Assembly: GCF_003992665.1 (NCBI RefSeq)
Contig: NZ_RZMX01000015.1
Coordinates: forward strand, 7,501 to 71,500
Length of the DNA stretch: 64,000 bases
Origin: Pelagibacterium montanilacus
Lineage (GTDB): Bacteria > Pseudomonadota > Alphaproteobacteria > Rhizobiales > Devosiaceae
Direction of reading: 5' to 3'
Shown here: one piece after another, positions 50,369 to 62,922 of the stretch
How the letters are laid out: each line of letters begins with the position of its first letter
How positions within the stretch are numbered: position 1 is the first letter of the stretch
Notes under the pieces: generated by a model
Database searches by the model: none
Seen by the model: the letters and a program-made list of their open reading frames with translations, nothing else
What the model was told of the DNA's origin: nothing
Made by a program: the position numbers and the translations under genes

Positions 50369-51745
50369 ATGACCGCGTTCAAACCATCAAAGATTCTGGG
50401 CACGGCGGCCCTCGCCTCTCTGCTCATCGCCCTTCCAGCACTCGGCCAGGATGCCGAGATCGTCGAGGAAGCGGTGACCGAAACCCTTTCCGAGGGCGTG
50501 TCTGCGGACGTCGTCTTCATTCTCAACAGCTTCATCATGATCCTGGGCGGCATCCTCGTGATGTGGATGGCGGCAGGCTTCTCGATGCTCGAGGCCGGCC
50601 TCGTGCGCAAGAAGAACGTCTCGATGCAGCTGGTCAAGAACGTCGGACTGTTCTCGCTGGCGGCGATCGCCTATTACCTGATCGGCTACAACCTCATGTA
50701 TCCGCTGGGCAATTGGACGATCGGGTCTGACGAGACCGGCGGCTATGTCGGAGCCTTCGGCATCGCCATACTCGAAGCAGTGGGCATTACCGCCGACGGC
50801 GCCGACGATTTCGGCTACGCTGCGACCAGCTCGGACTTCTTCTTCCAGGTCATGTTCTGCGCCACGACCGCTTCGATCGTCTCGGGCACCCTGGCCGAGC
50901 GCATCAAGCTTGTGCCGTTCATGATCTTCGTGTTCGTTCTGACCGCCTTCATCTATCCCATCCAGGCCTCCTGGAAGTGGGGCGGCGGCTTCCTGGACGC
51001 CATGGGCTTTCTCGACTTCGCTGGCTCGACGGTCGTGCACTCGGTCGGTGGCTGGGCGGCTCTGGCTGGCGCGATCCTTCTTGGCGCCCGCGCCGGCAAG
51101 TTCAACCCCGATGGCACGGTCAACCCCATGCCCGGCTCGAACATGGCCCTCGCCACACTGGGCACGTTCATCCTCTGGATGGGCTGGTTCGGCTTTAACG
51201 GCGCATCCCAGCTCGCCATGGGCTCGGTGGGTGACGTAGCCGATGTGGGCCGGATCATGGCCAACACCAATGCCGGCGCCGCCGGCGGCGCACTGGCTGC
51301 GATGATCCTGACGACGATGATCTACAAAAAGACCGACCTGACCTTCGTGCTCAACGGCGCGCTGGCTGGTCTCGTGGCCGTCACCGCCGAGCCGCTTACC
51401 CCGGGCCTGGGCACCGCGGCCATCATCGGCGCCGTGGGTGGCGTGATCGTTGTGGTCACCGTACCGCTCCTCGACAAGCTCAAGATCGACGATGTCGTCG
51501 GCGCCATTCCGGTCCACCTGTTCGCCGGTATCTGGGGCACCATCGCGGTGATCTTCACCAATCCGGACGCGAATCTGGGCGCACAACTGCTCTCGATCGT
51601 GGTCGTTGGCGTGTTCGTCTTCGTGGCCAGCTTCATCGTCTGGGCGATCCTGAAGGCCACCATGGGCCTGCGGCCATCCGAGGATGACGAAGCCCTCGGG
51701 CTCGACAAGGCCGAGATCGGCGTGGAAGCCTATCCCGAGTTCTGA
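50369..51745 (+). CDS. amtB: Ammonium transporter
   Basis: A trimeric NH4+/NH3 channel of the Amt/Rh family. The 458-residue precursor has a signal peptide (about 1-26, ending LPALGQ) and eleven membrane segments. The conserved signatures are FDFAG-like LDFAGSTVVHSVGGWAAL near residue 210, holding the first pore histidine, and VGAIPVHLFAGIWGTIAV near 380, holding the second. GlnK docks on its cytoplasmic face. The gene is co-transcribed with glnK from the sigma-54-type promoter, and two terminators follow. Confidence 0.97.
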   Translation: MTAFKPSKILGTAALASLLIALPALGQDAEIVEEAVTETLSEGVSADVVFILNSFIMILGGILVMWMAAGFSMLEAGLVRKKNVSMQLVKNVGLFSLAAIAYYLIGYNLMYPLGNWTIGSDETGGYVGAFGIAILEAVGITADGADDFGYAATSSDFFFQVMFCATTASIVSGTLAERIKLVPFMIFVFVLTAFIYPIQASWKWGGGFLDAMGFLDFAGSTVVHSVGGWAALAGAILLGARAGKFNPDGTVNPMPGSNMALATLGTFILWMGWFGFNGASQLAMGSVGDVADVGRIMANTNAGAAGGALAAMILTTMIYKKTDLTFVLNGALAGLVAVTAEPLTPGLGTAAIIGAVGGVIVVVTVPLLDKLKIDDVVGAIPVHLFAGIWGTIAVIFTNPDANLGAQLLSIVVVGVFVFVASFIVWAILKATMGLRPSEDDEALGLDKAEIGVEAYPEF

Positions 51746-51761
51746 TCGGACAAACGATCCT

Positions 51762-51790
51762 GCCGGGGGAGGGCGACTTCCCCCGGCGTT
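51762..51790 (+). terminator. First terminator after amtB
   Basis: GCCGGGGGA pairs with TTCCCCCGGC around GGGCGAC and is followed by GTTT, 16 bases after the stop codon. The weak T run suggests incomplete termination. Confidence 0.6.
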
Positions 51791-51894
51791 TCCGCCGCTG
51801 GCGGCATGCAGCCCGCATCCCTTCCTGACCCCACATCAAGAAGGCTTTCCCACTCGCAAATGGTGTGGGCTGCATACCCTCTCCGGCGCTGCGC

Positions 51895-51918
51895 GGGGCC
51901 CCTTGGGGCCCCTTTTTC
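51895..51918 (+). terminator. Second terminator after amtB
   Basis: GGGGCCCC-TT-GGGGCCCC followed by TTTTT: a perfect 8-base stem with a short loop. It separates glnK-amtB from ftsK. Confidence 0.85.
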
Positions 51919-52008
51919 GTTCTGTGCCTCCCGCCTTAAAGGCAGGTTAACCATGCCCGTGTAGCCTCCTGCCCGAACGGTACTGCGTAACGAGGCACTT
52001 CCTGCGCC

Positions 52009-54561
<2,553 letters not shown>

Positions 54562-54716
54562 GCGCCCCGCCAGCCAAGAGCCCGATCGACACGATCGGGT
54601 CCAGCCCGCTCACGATCACTTGACGTGACGCGACAAGGCAACAAACCTCGTCCTGCCGCATTTGGCCCTTAACTCCGAGTCCAAAGCCCAGGATCAACTC
54701 CAAGAGGTTGCCCGTC

Positions 54717-55337
54717 ATGCACCGCCGCTCGTTCCTTATCGCCGCTGCCGGCGTCGCGCTCAGCCCCCTGGCCGCGCATGCCCAGGCCCGCACGCTCACC
54801 CCCGACGAAGAATTCCTGCTCCAGGAGATTTCGGCCCACAACACCGCCATCCGCACCATGGCCGGCCGGTTCCTCCAGATCGACGGCCAGGGCCAGCGCA
54901 TCGAGGGCACGTTCTGGGTCTCGCGGCCCAATCGCGTGCGCTTCCGCTATGGTCCGCCCAGTCGTGAGGAGATCATCTCCCAGGGCCGTGGCTTTTACGT
55001 CATCGACCGCGCCGAGCGCACTCAATACGCCTATGCCCAGGAGCACGTGCCCCTGCGCCAGTTCCTGGGCGACGAAGTGTCCCTGATCAACACCGATCTC
55101 TCCGATGTGGTCTTGAGCGAGAGCCACGTATCGGTCATGCTGAGCGACGACAGCCCCATCGGCACGGTCCAGGTCTCGCTGATCTTTGACCGCCAGACGC
55201 TCGATCTGGCCCAGTGGAGCCTGATCGAGCCCTCTGGGGTGGAAACGACCTTTTCCATTTACGACATGGAAAAGAACGTCGAGATCCCCAATCATTATTT
55301 CACCATCGACCCCACCTACCGCACCGTCCAGCAGTAA
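54717..55337 (+). CDS. lolA: Outer-membrane lipoprotein carrier protein LolA family
   Basis: LolA ferries lipoproteins from the LolCDE ABC complex to the outer membrane. The 206-residue precursor has an RR-containing signal peptide (MHRRSFLIAAAGVALSPLAAHAQ) and a mature domain with MAGRFLQIDGQGQRIEGTFWVSRPNRVRFRYG and ISQGRGFYVIDRAERT, typical of alphaproteobacterial LolA. The two arginines (HRRSF) recall a Tat signal but the motif is not complete. The ATG at 54717 with AAGAGG eight bases upstream is preferred to a TTG at 54708. It is 155 bases after ftsK, its usual neighbour in this group. Confidence 0.9.
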   Translation: MHRRSFLIAAAGVALSPLAAHAQARTLTPDEEFLLQEISAHNTAIRTMAGRFLQIDGQGQRIEGTFWVSRPNRVRFRYGPPSREEIISQGRGFYVIDRAERTQYAYAQEHVPLRQFLGDEVSLINTDLSDVVLSESHVSVMLSDDSPIGTVQVSLIFDRQTLDLAQWSLIEPSGVETTFSIYDMEKNVEIPNHYFTIDPTYRTVQQ

Positions 55338-55458
55338 GGGCCGGCACCGGGCCATCCAGGGGCGGCCGGGCCGCGGGGGTTTACGCCCCGTGATCGAGCG
55401 GCGATAACATCGGCACGCGTCATGCCCTGCCCCCCTTTTGCCGGATCGAAACCGCCCC

Positions 55459-56259
55459 ATGCCGACACTTGCCACCTGGAACATCAACTCGGTCCGCCTT
55501 CGCCTGCCGCTGGTCCTCGATTTCCTCGCCCAGCACGACCCTGACGTGTTGTGTCTGCAGGAGATCAAGTGCACCAACGACCAGTTTCCCGCAAAGGCGC
55601 TGGCCGAGGCCGGTTACGCCCATCAGGCGGTGCACGGCCAGAAGGGCTATCACGGGGTGGCGATCCTCTCGAAAACCCCCATCGCGGAAACCCACCGGCG
55701 CGCGTTCTGCAACATCCCGGACAGCCGGCACGTTTCGGCGCGTCTCGATTTCGGGCTGGGCCCGGTGACGGTGCACAATTTCTACATTCCCGCCGGTGGC
55801 GATGAGCCCGACCCGGCCCGGAACCCCAAGTTCCGCCACAAGCTCGATTTTCTCGCCGAGATGACCGACTGGTTCGACGATGTCGCGTTTGACGACCGCC
55901 AGATCATCTGCGGGGATTTCAACGTCGCCCCCCATGAGAACGACGTCTGGAGCCACAAGCAGCTCCTCAAGGTGGTCTCCCACACCCCCGTCGAGACCGA
56001 GGCGCTTGATGCCCTTCTCGCCCGCCGGAACTGGGTTGACCTCGTGCGCCAGCACATCCCGCACGAGGAAAAGATCTATTCCTGGTGGAGCTATCGCGCC
56101 AAGGACTGGGATGTTTCCGATCGCGGCCGGCGGCTCGACCATGTCTGGTCGACGCAGGACGTCGCGTCCAGCGCCCGCGCCGCCCACATCCTGCGCCCGG
56201 CCCGTGGCTGGTCCGAGAAACCCTCCGACCACGTGCCGGTGTTGATCGCCTTCGCGTAA
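55459..56259 (+). CDS. xth: Exodeoxyribonuclease III
   Basis: The AP endonuclease and 3'-phosphatase/exonuclease of base-excision repair. The 266-residue protein shows LATWNINSVRLR with the metal-binding asparagine, LCLQEIKC with the metal-binding glutamate (near residue 34), the catalytic GDFNVAPHENDVW near 150 and SDHVPVL at the C-terminus (catalytic Asp-His). The ATG at 55459 gives the standard N-terminus; the frame opens at a TTG seven codons earlier. It follows lolA by 121 bases and converges on the cNMP-binding gene. Confidence 0.94.
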   Translation: MPTLATWNINSVRLRLPLVLDFLAQHDPDVLCLQEIKCTNDQFPAKALAEAGYAHQAVHGQKGYHGVAILSKTPIAETHRRAFCNIPDSRHVSARLDFGLGPVTVHNFYIPAGGDEPDPARNPKFRHKLDFLAEMTDWFDDVAFDDRQIICGDFNVAPHENDVWSHKQLLKVVSHTPVETEALDALLARRNWVDLVRQHIPHEEKIYSWWSYRAKDWDVSDRGRRLDHVWSTQDVASSARAAHILRPARGWSEKPSDHVPVLIAFA

Positions 56260-56290
56260 GCGCACCGCAGGATGCGACGCGGCGAACGCC

Positions 56291-56749
56291 TCAGCTTTTG
56301 TCGGAAAATTTGTGCGAAAGGCGCGTGATGGGCTCGATATAGCGCGCCAGCCGCCCTTTGAGCAGCCCCGATACCCGCATGGCGAGATCGGCGTCCTGGC
56401 GCACCAGCTTTAAGAACGCCTCCCGCGGCACGAAGATCAGCCGGGACGCCTCCCTGGCCGAGACTGTGGTGCCGCGGGGCCGCGCCAGCATCAGCCCGAT
56501 CTCGCCCACCAGGGCCGGTGGCGTGACCCGATAGGCCCGGTCGGCGGCAACCCCGTCCTCGAGTGCTGAAAGCGTGCCCTCCACAAGCACATAGCCACCA
56601 TCGGCAGGCGTGCCGGCGGCGAACAGATTCTCATCGGCCGCCAGCTCGATCTCCTCGGCCACGAAAGCGAGAAGCCGGAGCTGGTCGGACGTGAAACAAT
56701 CGAAGAGATCGAGATCGCGAAACGCTGCGATGATCTCGTCTTCGCTCAT
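56291..56749 (-). CDS. Cyclic-nucleotide-binding domain protein
   Basis: A 152-residue protein consisting of a single cNMP-binding (Crp-like) domain. LFDCFTSDQLRLLAFVAEEIELAADENLFAAGTPADGGYVLVEGTLSAL (residues 15-63) forms the beta-roll start, and ALVGEIGLMLARPRGTTVSAREASRLIFVPREAFLKLV contains the phosphate-binding cassette, with GEIGLM and ARPRGTTVSA matching the GELALL...RSATVxA pattern closely, so nucleotide binding is plausible. No HTH follows, so it is not a transcription factor. It is leftward, downstream of the cenR-like gene by 165 bases. Its partner is unknown. Confidence 0.85.
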   Translation of the reverse strand: MSEDEIIAAFRDLDLFDCFTSDQLRLLAFVAEEIELAADENLFAAGTPADGGYVLVEGTLSALEDGVAADRAYRVTPPALVGEIGLMLARPRGTTVSAREASRLIFVPREAFLKLVRQDADLAMRVSGLLKGRLARYIEPITRLSHKFSDKS

Positions 56750-56914
56750 ATGTGCCCCCAGTCAACCATCGCCTATAGGTGCCACACTTTTCGCCCGGGG
56801 CAAATCGCAACGGTGCCCAGCGACAGGTGTTTCCATAAGAATGGCAAACGCGGCTCCGGGCCGACCCTCGCACCGCAAGGGACCTGGACGGTTCGGCAGG
56901 GCCGCGACAGGCCC

Positions 56915-57598
56915 TCACGGGATCAGGCGATACCCGCCCTCTTCGGTGACCAGAAGACGCGCATTGGAGGGATCGCGCTCCATCTTCTGGCGCAGCCGGT
57001 AGATATGGGTCTCGAGCGTGTGGGTGGTGACCCGGTTGTTGTAGCCCCAGACCTCCGAGAGCAGGATATCGCGCGATATGGTCTTGGAGCCCTGCCGGTA
57101 GAGAAATTTCAGGATCGCGGTTTCCTTGTCGGTCAGCCGCACCTTGCCCCCGTCGCTCGCCTCGAGCAGCTTGGCCGAGGGCTGGAACGTATAGGGTCCG
57201 ATCGTGAAGACCACATCCTCGCTCTGGTCGTGCTGGCGCAAGGCGGTCCGGATGCGCGCCAGGAGCACCGAAAACCGGAAGGGCTTGGTGACGTAGTCGT
57301 TCGCCCCGCTTTCGAGCCCAAGAATCTCGTCGGCCTCGCTGTCCTGACCGGTGAGCATGATGACGGGCGCCCGGAAGCCTGCATCGCGCATGAACTTGAG
57401 CGCTTCTCTTCCGTCCATGTCGGGCAGCCCGACATCGAGCAGCATCAGCTCCACCTGGCCCGATTTGGCGACCTCCCGGGCCTGGGCCGCCGTGCCGTAT
57501 TCGGCAACGGCGAACTCGGGATATTGACCGAGCTGTTCTGCCAGACCGCCGCGCAGATCCAGATCGTCGTCCACAATGGCGAGGCGGCGCTTCATCAT
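56915..57598 (-). CDS. OmpR-family response regulator, CenR-like
   Basis: A 227-residue two-component regulator. The receiver (residues 1-115) has the acidic pair VDDD, the phospho-acceptor in LLDVGLPDMDGREALKFM (about residue 53) and the lysine in YVTKPFRFSVLLARIR. The C-terminal winged helix (about 130-225) has the OmpR-type KETAILKFLYRQG and VTTHTLETHIYRLRQKME. GLESGANDYVTKPFRF and ARLLVTEEGGYRLIP closely resemble CenR, the essential cell-envelope regulator of Caulobacter and Hyphomicrobiales, so that identity is likely though made from memory. Adjacent ATGs at 57598 and 57595 are possible starts. No kinase gene is next to it, as is usual for cenR. Confidence 0.85.
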   Translation of the reverse strand: MMKRRLAIVDDDLDLRGGLAEQLGQYPEFAVAEYGTAAQAREVAKSGQVELMLLDVGLPDMDGREALKFMRDAGFRAPVIMLTGQDSEADEILGLESGANDYVTKPFRFSVLLARIRTALRQHDQSEDVVFTIGPYTFQPSAKLLEASDGGKVRLTDKETAILKFLYRQGSKTISRDILLSEVWGYNNRVTTHTLETHIYRLRQKMERDPSNARLLVTEEGGYRLIP

Positions 57599-57735
57599 CT
57601 GGTCAACCCTCGAAAAACGTTGCGGTTTTGATGCGGCGCCCACTCTAGCCGGACTGAGCGGCGCGAAGAATCACATCGGCGTTACCCTATATACGTTCAG
57701 GACAGGCAAATGGTTCAAAATCCGGGCCTTTTCGG

Positions 57736-58416
57736 TCAGCCGCGGCTGCCGAACAGGGCCGACCCGACCCGCACATGGGTTGCGCCCAGAACAATGGCTG
57801 TCTCGAAATCCGCGCTCATGCCCATCGAGCGCACGGCCAGCCCGCACCGGTCAGCAAGCTGGACCAGCCGGCCGAAATAGGGTCCGGGCGGCTCCTCGAG
57901 GGGCGGAATGCACATCAGGCCCACCACATCGAGCCCGTGTTCGTCCCGGCAGCGCGCGACGAAACCCTGTGTCTCGGCGATCGCGATTCCCGCCTTTTGC
58001 GGCTCGTCCCCGATATTGACCTGCACAAGGCACGGCAGATGGCGCCCCTGCTTTTCCATCTCCCTGCCCAGGGCCCCGGCCAGCTTGTCGCGGTCCACGC
58101 TCTCGATCACGTCGAACAGCGCCACAGCGTCCTTGACCTTGTTGGTCTGGAGCGGGCCGATCAGATGCAGCTCGATATCGGGGTTTTCGGCCTTGAGCCC
58201 GGGCCATTTGGTCTGCGCCTCTTGCACCCTGTTCTCGCCAAAGACCCGCTGGCCCGCGGCGATCAGCGGCGCGATGGCCTCGGAATCGAAGGTCTTGGAA
58301 ACCGCCACCAGCTTGGGCGCGGCCTGCCGGCCCTCGATCCGGGAGGCGGCCCGATCGATGCGGGCATTGATGTCGGCGAGGCGGAGGGCAGCGTCGCCCG
58401 GGGTGGCGCGATCCAT
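57736..58416 (-). CDS. YggS/PLPBP pyridoxal-phosphate homeostasis protein
   Basis: A 226-residue PLP-binding protein with a single alanine-racemase-like barrel. The PLP lysine is in [14 protein letters not shown] (about residue 41), with FGENRVQEA near 69, [15 protein letters not shown] near 93 and [14 protein letters not shown] near 208, all diagnostic. It has no known enzymatic activity but keeps free PLP and amino-acid pools balanced. It is leftward and divergent from leuS with an 89-base gap. Confidence 0.94.
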   Translation of the reverse strand: MDRATPGDAALRLADINARIDRAASRIEGRQAAPKLVAVSKTFDSEAIAPLIAAGQRVFGENRVQEAQTKWPGLKAENPDIELHLIGPLQTNKVKDAVALFDVIESVDRDKLAGALGREMEKQGRHLPCLVQVNIGDEPQKAGIAIAETQGFVARCRDEHGLDVVGLMCIPPLEEPPGPYFGRLVQLADRCGLAVRSMGMSADFETAIVLGATHVRVGSALFGSRG

Positions 58417-58505
58417 GGCGATGGTTGACCTTTCTGCGCTTTTCTGATGATGGTCGGCGAGCCAAATTTCTCTTCAAACTCAAGTCAAGGCACGGGCGAA
58501 CCATC

Positions 58506-61133
58506 GTGACGGCACAAGCGTTCGAGCGGTACAATCCGCGCGAGAAAGAACCCTTCTGGCAAAATCTCTGGGCCGAGCGCAAGAGCTTCGTCGTTGATAC
58601 TGCCGATCCCAAGGATCCCTATTACGTCCTCGAGATGTTCCCCTATCCATCAGGGCGCATCCATATGGGGCACGTGCGCAATTACACCATGGGCGATGTG
58701 GTGGCCCGGTTCCAGCGCGCCCGCGGCAAGACCGTGCTCCATCCGATGGGGTGGGACGCCTTCGGCATGCCGGCGGAAAACGCCGCGATGGCCAACAACA
58801 TCCATCCGCGCGAATGGACCTACGCCAACATCGCCGCCATGCGCACCCAGCTCCAGGCCATGGGCTTTTCTCTCGACTGGTCGAGGGAATTCGCCACCTG
58901 CGACGAAGAATACTATCACCGCCAGCAGGCCCTGTTCCTCGATTTCCTCGAGGCCGGGCTCGTTACCCGCAAGACCTCCAAGGTCAACTGGGACCCCGTC
59001 GACCAGACCGTGCTCGCCAATGAGCAGGTGATCGACGGCCGCGGATGGCGCTCGGGCGCGCTCGTCGAGCAGCGCGAACTCACCCAGTGGTTCCTCAAAA
59101 TCTCCGACTATGCCGAGGAGCTCCTGACCGCGCTCGATACCCTCGAGGACTGGCCCGAGAAGGTCCGTCTGATGCAGCGTAACTGGATCGGGCGCTCGGA
59201 GGGCCTGAAAGTCCGGTTCGCGATCGCCAACGGCACAGCGGCCGACGCCCGCGCCGTGGAAGTGTTCACCACACGGCCCGATACGCTCTTTGGCGCCGCC
59301 TTCATCGCGCTGTCGGCCGACCATCCGCTTTCGGCCCGTCTGGCTGCGTCCGACCCCGAGCTGGCGGCCTTTGTCGCCGAATGCCGGCGCCTGGGCACAT
59401 CCGCCGAAGCCATCGAGACCGCCGACAAGAAGGGCTACCGCACGACGCTCGAAGCGACCCATCCCTTCGATCCCGAGCGCAAACTGCCTGTCTATGTGGC
59501 CAATTTCGTGCTGATGGACTACGGCACGGGCGCCATCTTCGGCTGCCCGGCCCATGACCAGCGCGACCTGGACTTCGCCCGGGCCTATGACCTGCCCGTG
59601 CGCCCCGTCGTTCTGCCGCCCGAGACCGAGCCGGCGGCCTTCTCGGTCGGCACCGAGGCCTATACCGGCCCCGGCACGCTCTACAATTCGGACTTTCTCG
59701 ATGGGATGTCCATCGAGGACGGCAAGGACGCGGTCGCCCGTGCGCTCGAAACCCGTAAGGTCGAGGGCAAGCCCCAGGCCACGCGCCAGGTCAATTACCG
59801 CCTGCGCGACTGGGGCATTTCCCGCCAGCGCTATTGGGGCTGCCCCATCCCGGTGATCCATTGCGACCAGTGCGGCGTCGTCCCCGTCCCGCGCGAGAAC
59901 CTGCCTGTCCGGCTGCCCGAGGACGTCAGCTTCGACACCCCCGGCAACCCGCTCGACCGGCACAAGGGGTTTCTCGACGTCGTGTGCCCCGAATGCGGGG
60001 AAAGCGCGCGCCGGGAAACCGATACCATGGACACTTTCGTGGATTCCTCGTGGTATTTCGCGCGCTTCACCGCGCCGCACGCCGATACTCCCACCATACC
60101 TGCCGTAGCCAACGCCTGGCTGCCGGTGGACCAGTATATCGGCGGGGTCGAGCACGCGATCCTCCACCTGCTTTATTCGCGCTTTTTTGCCCGCGCCATG
60201 AAGGCGACCGGCCATCTGGACGTGACCGAGCCGTTCAAGGGCCTGTTCACCCAGGGCATGGTGACCCACGAGACCTATAAGGATGGCTCGGGCAACTGGG
60301 TTGCTCCCGCCGATGTCGTGCTCGATCAGTCCGTCACAGACCGTGCGGCCCGGCACGCAACGACCGGCGAGGACCTCGTCATCGGCTCGGTCGAGAAGAT
60401 GTCCAAGTCCAAAAAGAACGTGGTCGATCCAGACGACATGATCTCGACCTATGGCGCGGACACCGCCCGCTGGTTCGTGCTCTCCGATTCCCCGCCCGAG
60501 CGCGACGTACAGTGGACCGAGGCGGGCATCGAGGGGGCCTGGCGCTACGTCCAGCGGGTCTGGAAGCTGGTCAGCGACGCCCGGGCCGTCCTCGAGCAAT
60601 CCCCGAGCACGGTTGCGAGCGATGATCCGGAAAGCGCCGCCATGCTCAAGGTCAGCCACCGGGCCGTCGATCAGGTGACCGGCGATGTGGGCGCCCTGCG
60701 CTTCAATCGCGCGGTCGCCCAGATCTATGAACTGACCAATGCGGTCTCGCGCTTTGTGCCGCTTGCGGTCGAGGAGCCCTCGATCGGGCGCCAGAACGCC
60801 CTGCGCACGGCACTCGAGCACCTCGTTCAGCTTATCGCACCGATGATGCCGCACCTGGCCGAGAGTTGCTGGGAGGCCATGGGCCACAAGACGCTGATCT
60901 GCGACGCCGACTGGCCCGTGCCCGATCCCGCGCTCCTCGTCGACGATACGGTGGTTCTGGCGGTACAGGTCAACGGCAAGCGCCGTGGCGAAATCTCCCT
61001 GCCCAAGGATGCCCCGACCGATCAGGTCGAAGCTGCGGCCTTGTCACTGGAGCCTGTTGCGCGCATTCTGGACGGCAAACCCGCAAGGAAAGTGATCGTC
61101 GTGCCCAACAGGATCGTCAATGTGGTCGCCTGA
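58506..61133 (+). CDS. leuS: Leucine-tRNA ligase
   Basis: It charges tRNA-Leu. The 875-residue class I synthetase has the HIGH-box variant [11 protein letters not shown] near residue 48, an editing CP1 domain (about 225-420, with the threonine-rich TTRPDT and [14 protein letters not shown] near 336) and the KMSKSKKN loop near 631. The start is a GTG at 58506; the longer frame begins at 58425 but only [11 protein letters not shown]-like sequence after the GTG fits the family. Its last 14 bases overlap lptE. Confidence 0.96.
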   Translation: MTAQAFERYNPREKEPFWQNLWAERKSFVVDTADPKDPYYVLEMFPYPSGRIHMGHVRNYTMGDVVARFQRARGKTVLHPMGWDAFGMPAENAAMANNIHPREWTYANIAAMRTQLQAMGFSLDWSREFATCDEEYYHRQQALFLDFLEAGLVTRKTSKVNWDPVDQTVLANEQVIDGRGWRSGALVEQRELTQWFLKISDYAEELLTALDTLEDWPEKVRLMQRNWIGRSEGLKVRFAIANGTAADARAVEVFTTRPDTLFGAAFIALSADHPLSARLAASDPELAAFVAECRRLGTSAEAIETADKKGYRTTLEATHPFDPERKLPVYVANFVLMDYGTGAIFGCPAHDQRDLDFARAYDLPVRPVVLPPETEPAAFSVGTEAYTGPGTLYNSDFLDGMSIEDGKDAVARALETRKVEGKPQATRQVNYRLRDWGISRQRYWGCPIPVIHCDQCGVVPVPRENLPVRLPEDVSFDTPGNPLDRHKGFLDVVCPECGESARRETDTMDTFVDSSWYFARFTAPHADTPTIPAVANAWLPVDQYIGGVEHAILHLLYSRFFARAMKATGHLDVTEPFKGLFTQGMVTHETYKDGSGNWVAPADVVLDQSVTDRAARHATTGEDLVIGSVEKMSKSKKNVVDPDDMISTYGADTARWFVLSDSPPERDVQWTEAGIEGAWRYVQRVWKLVSDARAVLEQSPSTVASDDPESAAMLKVSHRAVDQVTGDVGALRFNRAVAQIYELTNAVSRFVPLAVEEPSIGRQNALRTALEHLVQLIAPMMPHLAESCWEAMGHKTLICDADWPVPDPALLVDDTVVLAVQVNGKRRGEISLPKDAPTDQVEAAALSLEPVARILDGKPARKVIVVPNRIVNVVA

Positions 61134-61617
61134 CATCAAGAGGCGGTTCACCGCCCTCACCCTGGCCATCATCGGCACGGCGCTCGTCGCCGGATGCACG
61201 CTTGCGCCCGTGCACTCGACGGCCGGGCCCCAGACCGGCCCCTATCGCTATGCGGCGCCCGACAACAGGCTCGAGCAGGTGTTCTTCCAGGCGCTGTCGT
61301 CCAGCTTGACCCCGTCGGCCGACCCGTTGGCGCCCGTACTCGACGTCCAACTGGCCGTTTCGACGGCAGAGGTCGGGGTGAGCGATATCGACAGCCCCGT
61401 CACCGACCGTCAGGTTACGGCGACAGCGGCGTTCACCATCACCGAGGGCGAATCCGTGCTTCGCTCCGATCGTCGCACCACGACGGCCGGATATCGGACA
61501 GCCGGGTCCTCGCTCTCGCGCGACGCCGGCGCCACCAGCGCCTCGGAAAACGCCGTGCGCGCGCTCGCCGATTCGGTTCGCCTTGCCCTTCTTGCGGACG
61601 CCGCGCGAACACCATGA
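61120..61617 (+). CDS. lptE: LPS-assembly lipoprotein LptE
   Basis: LptE plugs and stabilises LptD for LPS insertion into the outer membrane. The 165-residue precursor has a lipoprotein signal with lipobox LVAGC (cysteine at residue 26). The mature domain is short and weakly conserved, as in alphaproteobacterial LptE ([35 protein letters not shown]). The position between leuS and holA is the diagnostic context. It overlaps leuS by 14 bases and holA by four, so the three are coupled. Confidence 0.88.
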   Translation: MWSPDIKRRFTALTLAIIGTALVAGCTLAPVHSTAGPQTGPYRYAAPDNRLEQVFFQALSSSLTPSADPLAPVLDVQLAVSTAEVGVSDIDSPVTDRQVTATAAFTITEGESVLRSDRRTTTAGYRTAGSSLSRDAGATSASENAVRALADSVRLALLADAARTP

Positions 61618-62636
61618 CCGCCCTCAAGGGGCGCGACATCGAAGCGTTTCTTTCCCGGCCCGATCCCGCCGTCGCCTTCGTCCTCGTCTATGGTCCCGAT
61701 GCCGGCCTGGTGAGCGAGAACGCGGCGCGCCTGGTGCGCGGCTATGCCGGTGACACCCCGCAGCCCGAGAGCGTTGTCGTTCTGCATATGAGCGAGATCG
61801 AGACCGACGCCCAGCGCCTCGGGATCGAGGCGCGGACAACCTCGCTGTTCGGCGGCGCCAAGACCATCCGCATCCGCGCGGCCAACGGCAAGCTCGGCCC
61901 CATCCTTGAGGATTTGCTGCCTGACGTCTCGGACGCTCATATCATCGCCGAAGCCGGAGACTTGCGGCCCGCCGACGCGCTGCGCAAGCGCGCCGAAGCC
62001 CGCAAGGACGCCCGCGCCCTGCCCTGCTATGCCGATTCCGGGCAAAGCATCGATGCTCTGATCCGTCAGACGTTCGAAGCCGAATCAATCACGCTCGAGA
62101 CCGGGCTGGTGCCCATTCTGCGCGATATCTTGGGCAATGACCGGCAGATCACACGCAGGGAGCTCGAGAAGCTCACCCTTTATGCCGACAAGGGCGGGCA
62201 TCTGGCGATCACCGACGTCCTGACGCTCTGCGGCGACAACGCCGCCCTTGCCATAGACGGGGTGACCGATTCGATCGGCACCGGTCACGCCCGCAATTTC
62301 GATCTGGCGCTGAGCCGAGCCCTGGCAGCGGGCAATGATACCCAGCGTATCCTCATCATCGTGCTGGCTCATTTCCAGCGTCTGCGGGCCATGCGGGCCG
62401 AAATCGACCAGGGCGCCGCGGCAGGCGATGTCGTCGCCCGGTCAGTGCCTCGAGTGCATTTCTCGCGGAAGTCTATCGTCGAGCAGCAATTGCGGCTCTG
62501 GTCCGACGATGCGCTTGCCAATGCCTGCGCGCGGCTGACCGAAGCCGTCGCCCAGACCCGCAAGCAGCCCCAGATCGCCGAAGCAGCCGCCCGGCAGGCC
62601 ATGCTGGCTGTCTGCCTCGCCGCGGCCCGCCGCTAG
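61614..62636 (+). CDS. holA: DNA polymerase III subunit delta
   Basis: HolA is the clamp-opening wrench of the clamp loader. The 340-residue protein has the delta N-terminal domain (AFVLVYGPDAGLVSENAARLVR, residues 19-40) without a full P-loop, and a helical C-terminal collar (ILIIVLAHFQRLRAM ... FSRKSIVEQQLRLWSDDAL). The ATG at 61614 overlaps the lptE stop (ATGA); the longer frame from 61194 is a shadow of lptE. The TAG stop codon is the edge of repeat copy G. It ends the leuS-lptE-holA unit. Confidence 0.93.
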   Translation: MTALKGRDIEAFLSRPDPAVAFVLVYGPDAGLVSENAARLVRGYAGDTPQPESVVVLHMSEIETDAQRLGIEARTTSLFGGAKTIRIRAANGKLGPILEDLLPDVSDAHIIAEAGDLRPADALRKRAEARKDARALPCYADSGQSIDALIRQTFEAESITLETGLVPILRDILGNDRQITRRELEKLTLYADKGGHLAITDVLTLCGDNAALAIDGVTDSIGTGHARNFDLALSRALAAGNDTQRILIIVLAHFQRLRAMRAEIDQGAAAGDVVARSVPRVHFSRKSIVEQQLRLWSDDALANACARLTEAVAQTRKQPQIAEAAARQAMLAVCLAAARR

Positions 62637-62752
62637 AGCGTTCCCCGGGGAATGCCTGTCCCAGACCGGGATCTCGGATGGAAACACTTTCCGGTTCGGA
62701 AACGCGACAAATCGAGCGCTCAGAGTTCCTGCTCTGATTCAATAAGATTGGG
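62634..62752 (+). repeat. Intergenic palindromic repeat, copy G (long form)
   Basis: It begins TAGAGCGTTCCCC with the holA stop codon, then GGAAACACTTTCCGGTTCGG, AAACGCGACAAATC and a decayed core CTCTGATTCAATAAGA. The order of blocks is that of copies B, D and E. Confidence 0.8.
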
Positions 62753-62840
62753 CCAAGATCAAGGTCAACGAACATCGCGATCCATGCGTTGGACTGTTCG
62801 ACCGAGACAAACAATAGTTTTCAATTACAATGTATGTCTG

Positions 62841-62856
62841 CGCTTCACGTGAAACA
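62841..62856. promoter_or_regulatory. Candidate parS site
   Basis: CGCTTCACGTGAAACA matches the ParB target TGTTTCACGTGAAACA at 14 of 16 positions, with the central TTCACGTGAA intact. It lies 67 bases downstream of the parB stop codon, a usual place for one of the origin-proximal parS sites. Confidence 0.75.
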
Positions 62857-62922
62857 CGGCCACGCCAATCGCGCACCAAGGTTAACCGGCGCGCGCCTAT
62901 TGCCTTGAAATTGCTCGAATAA

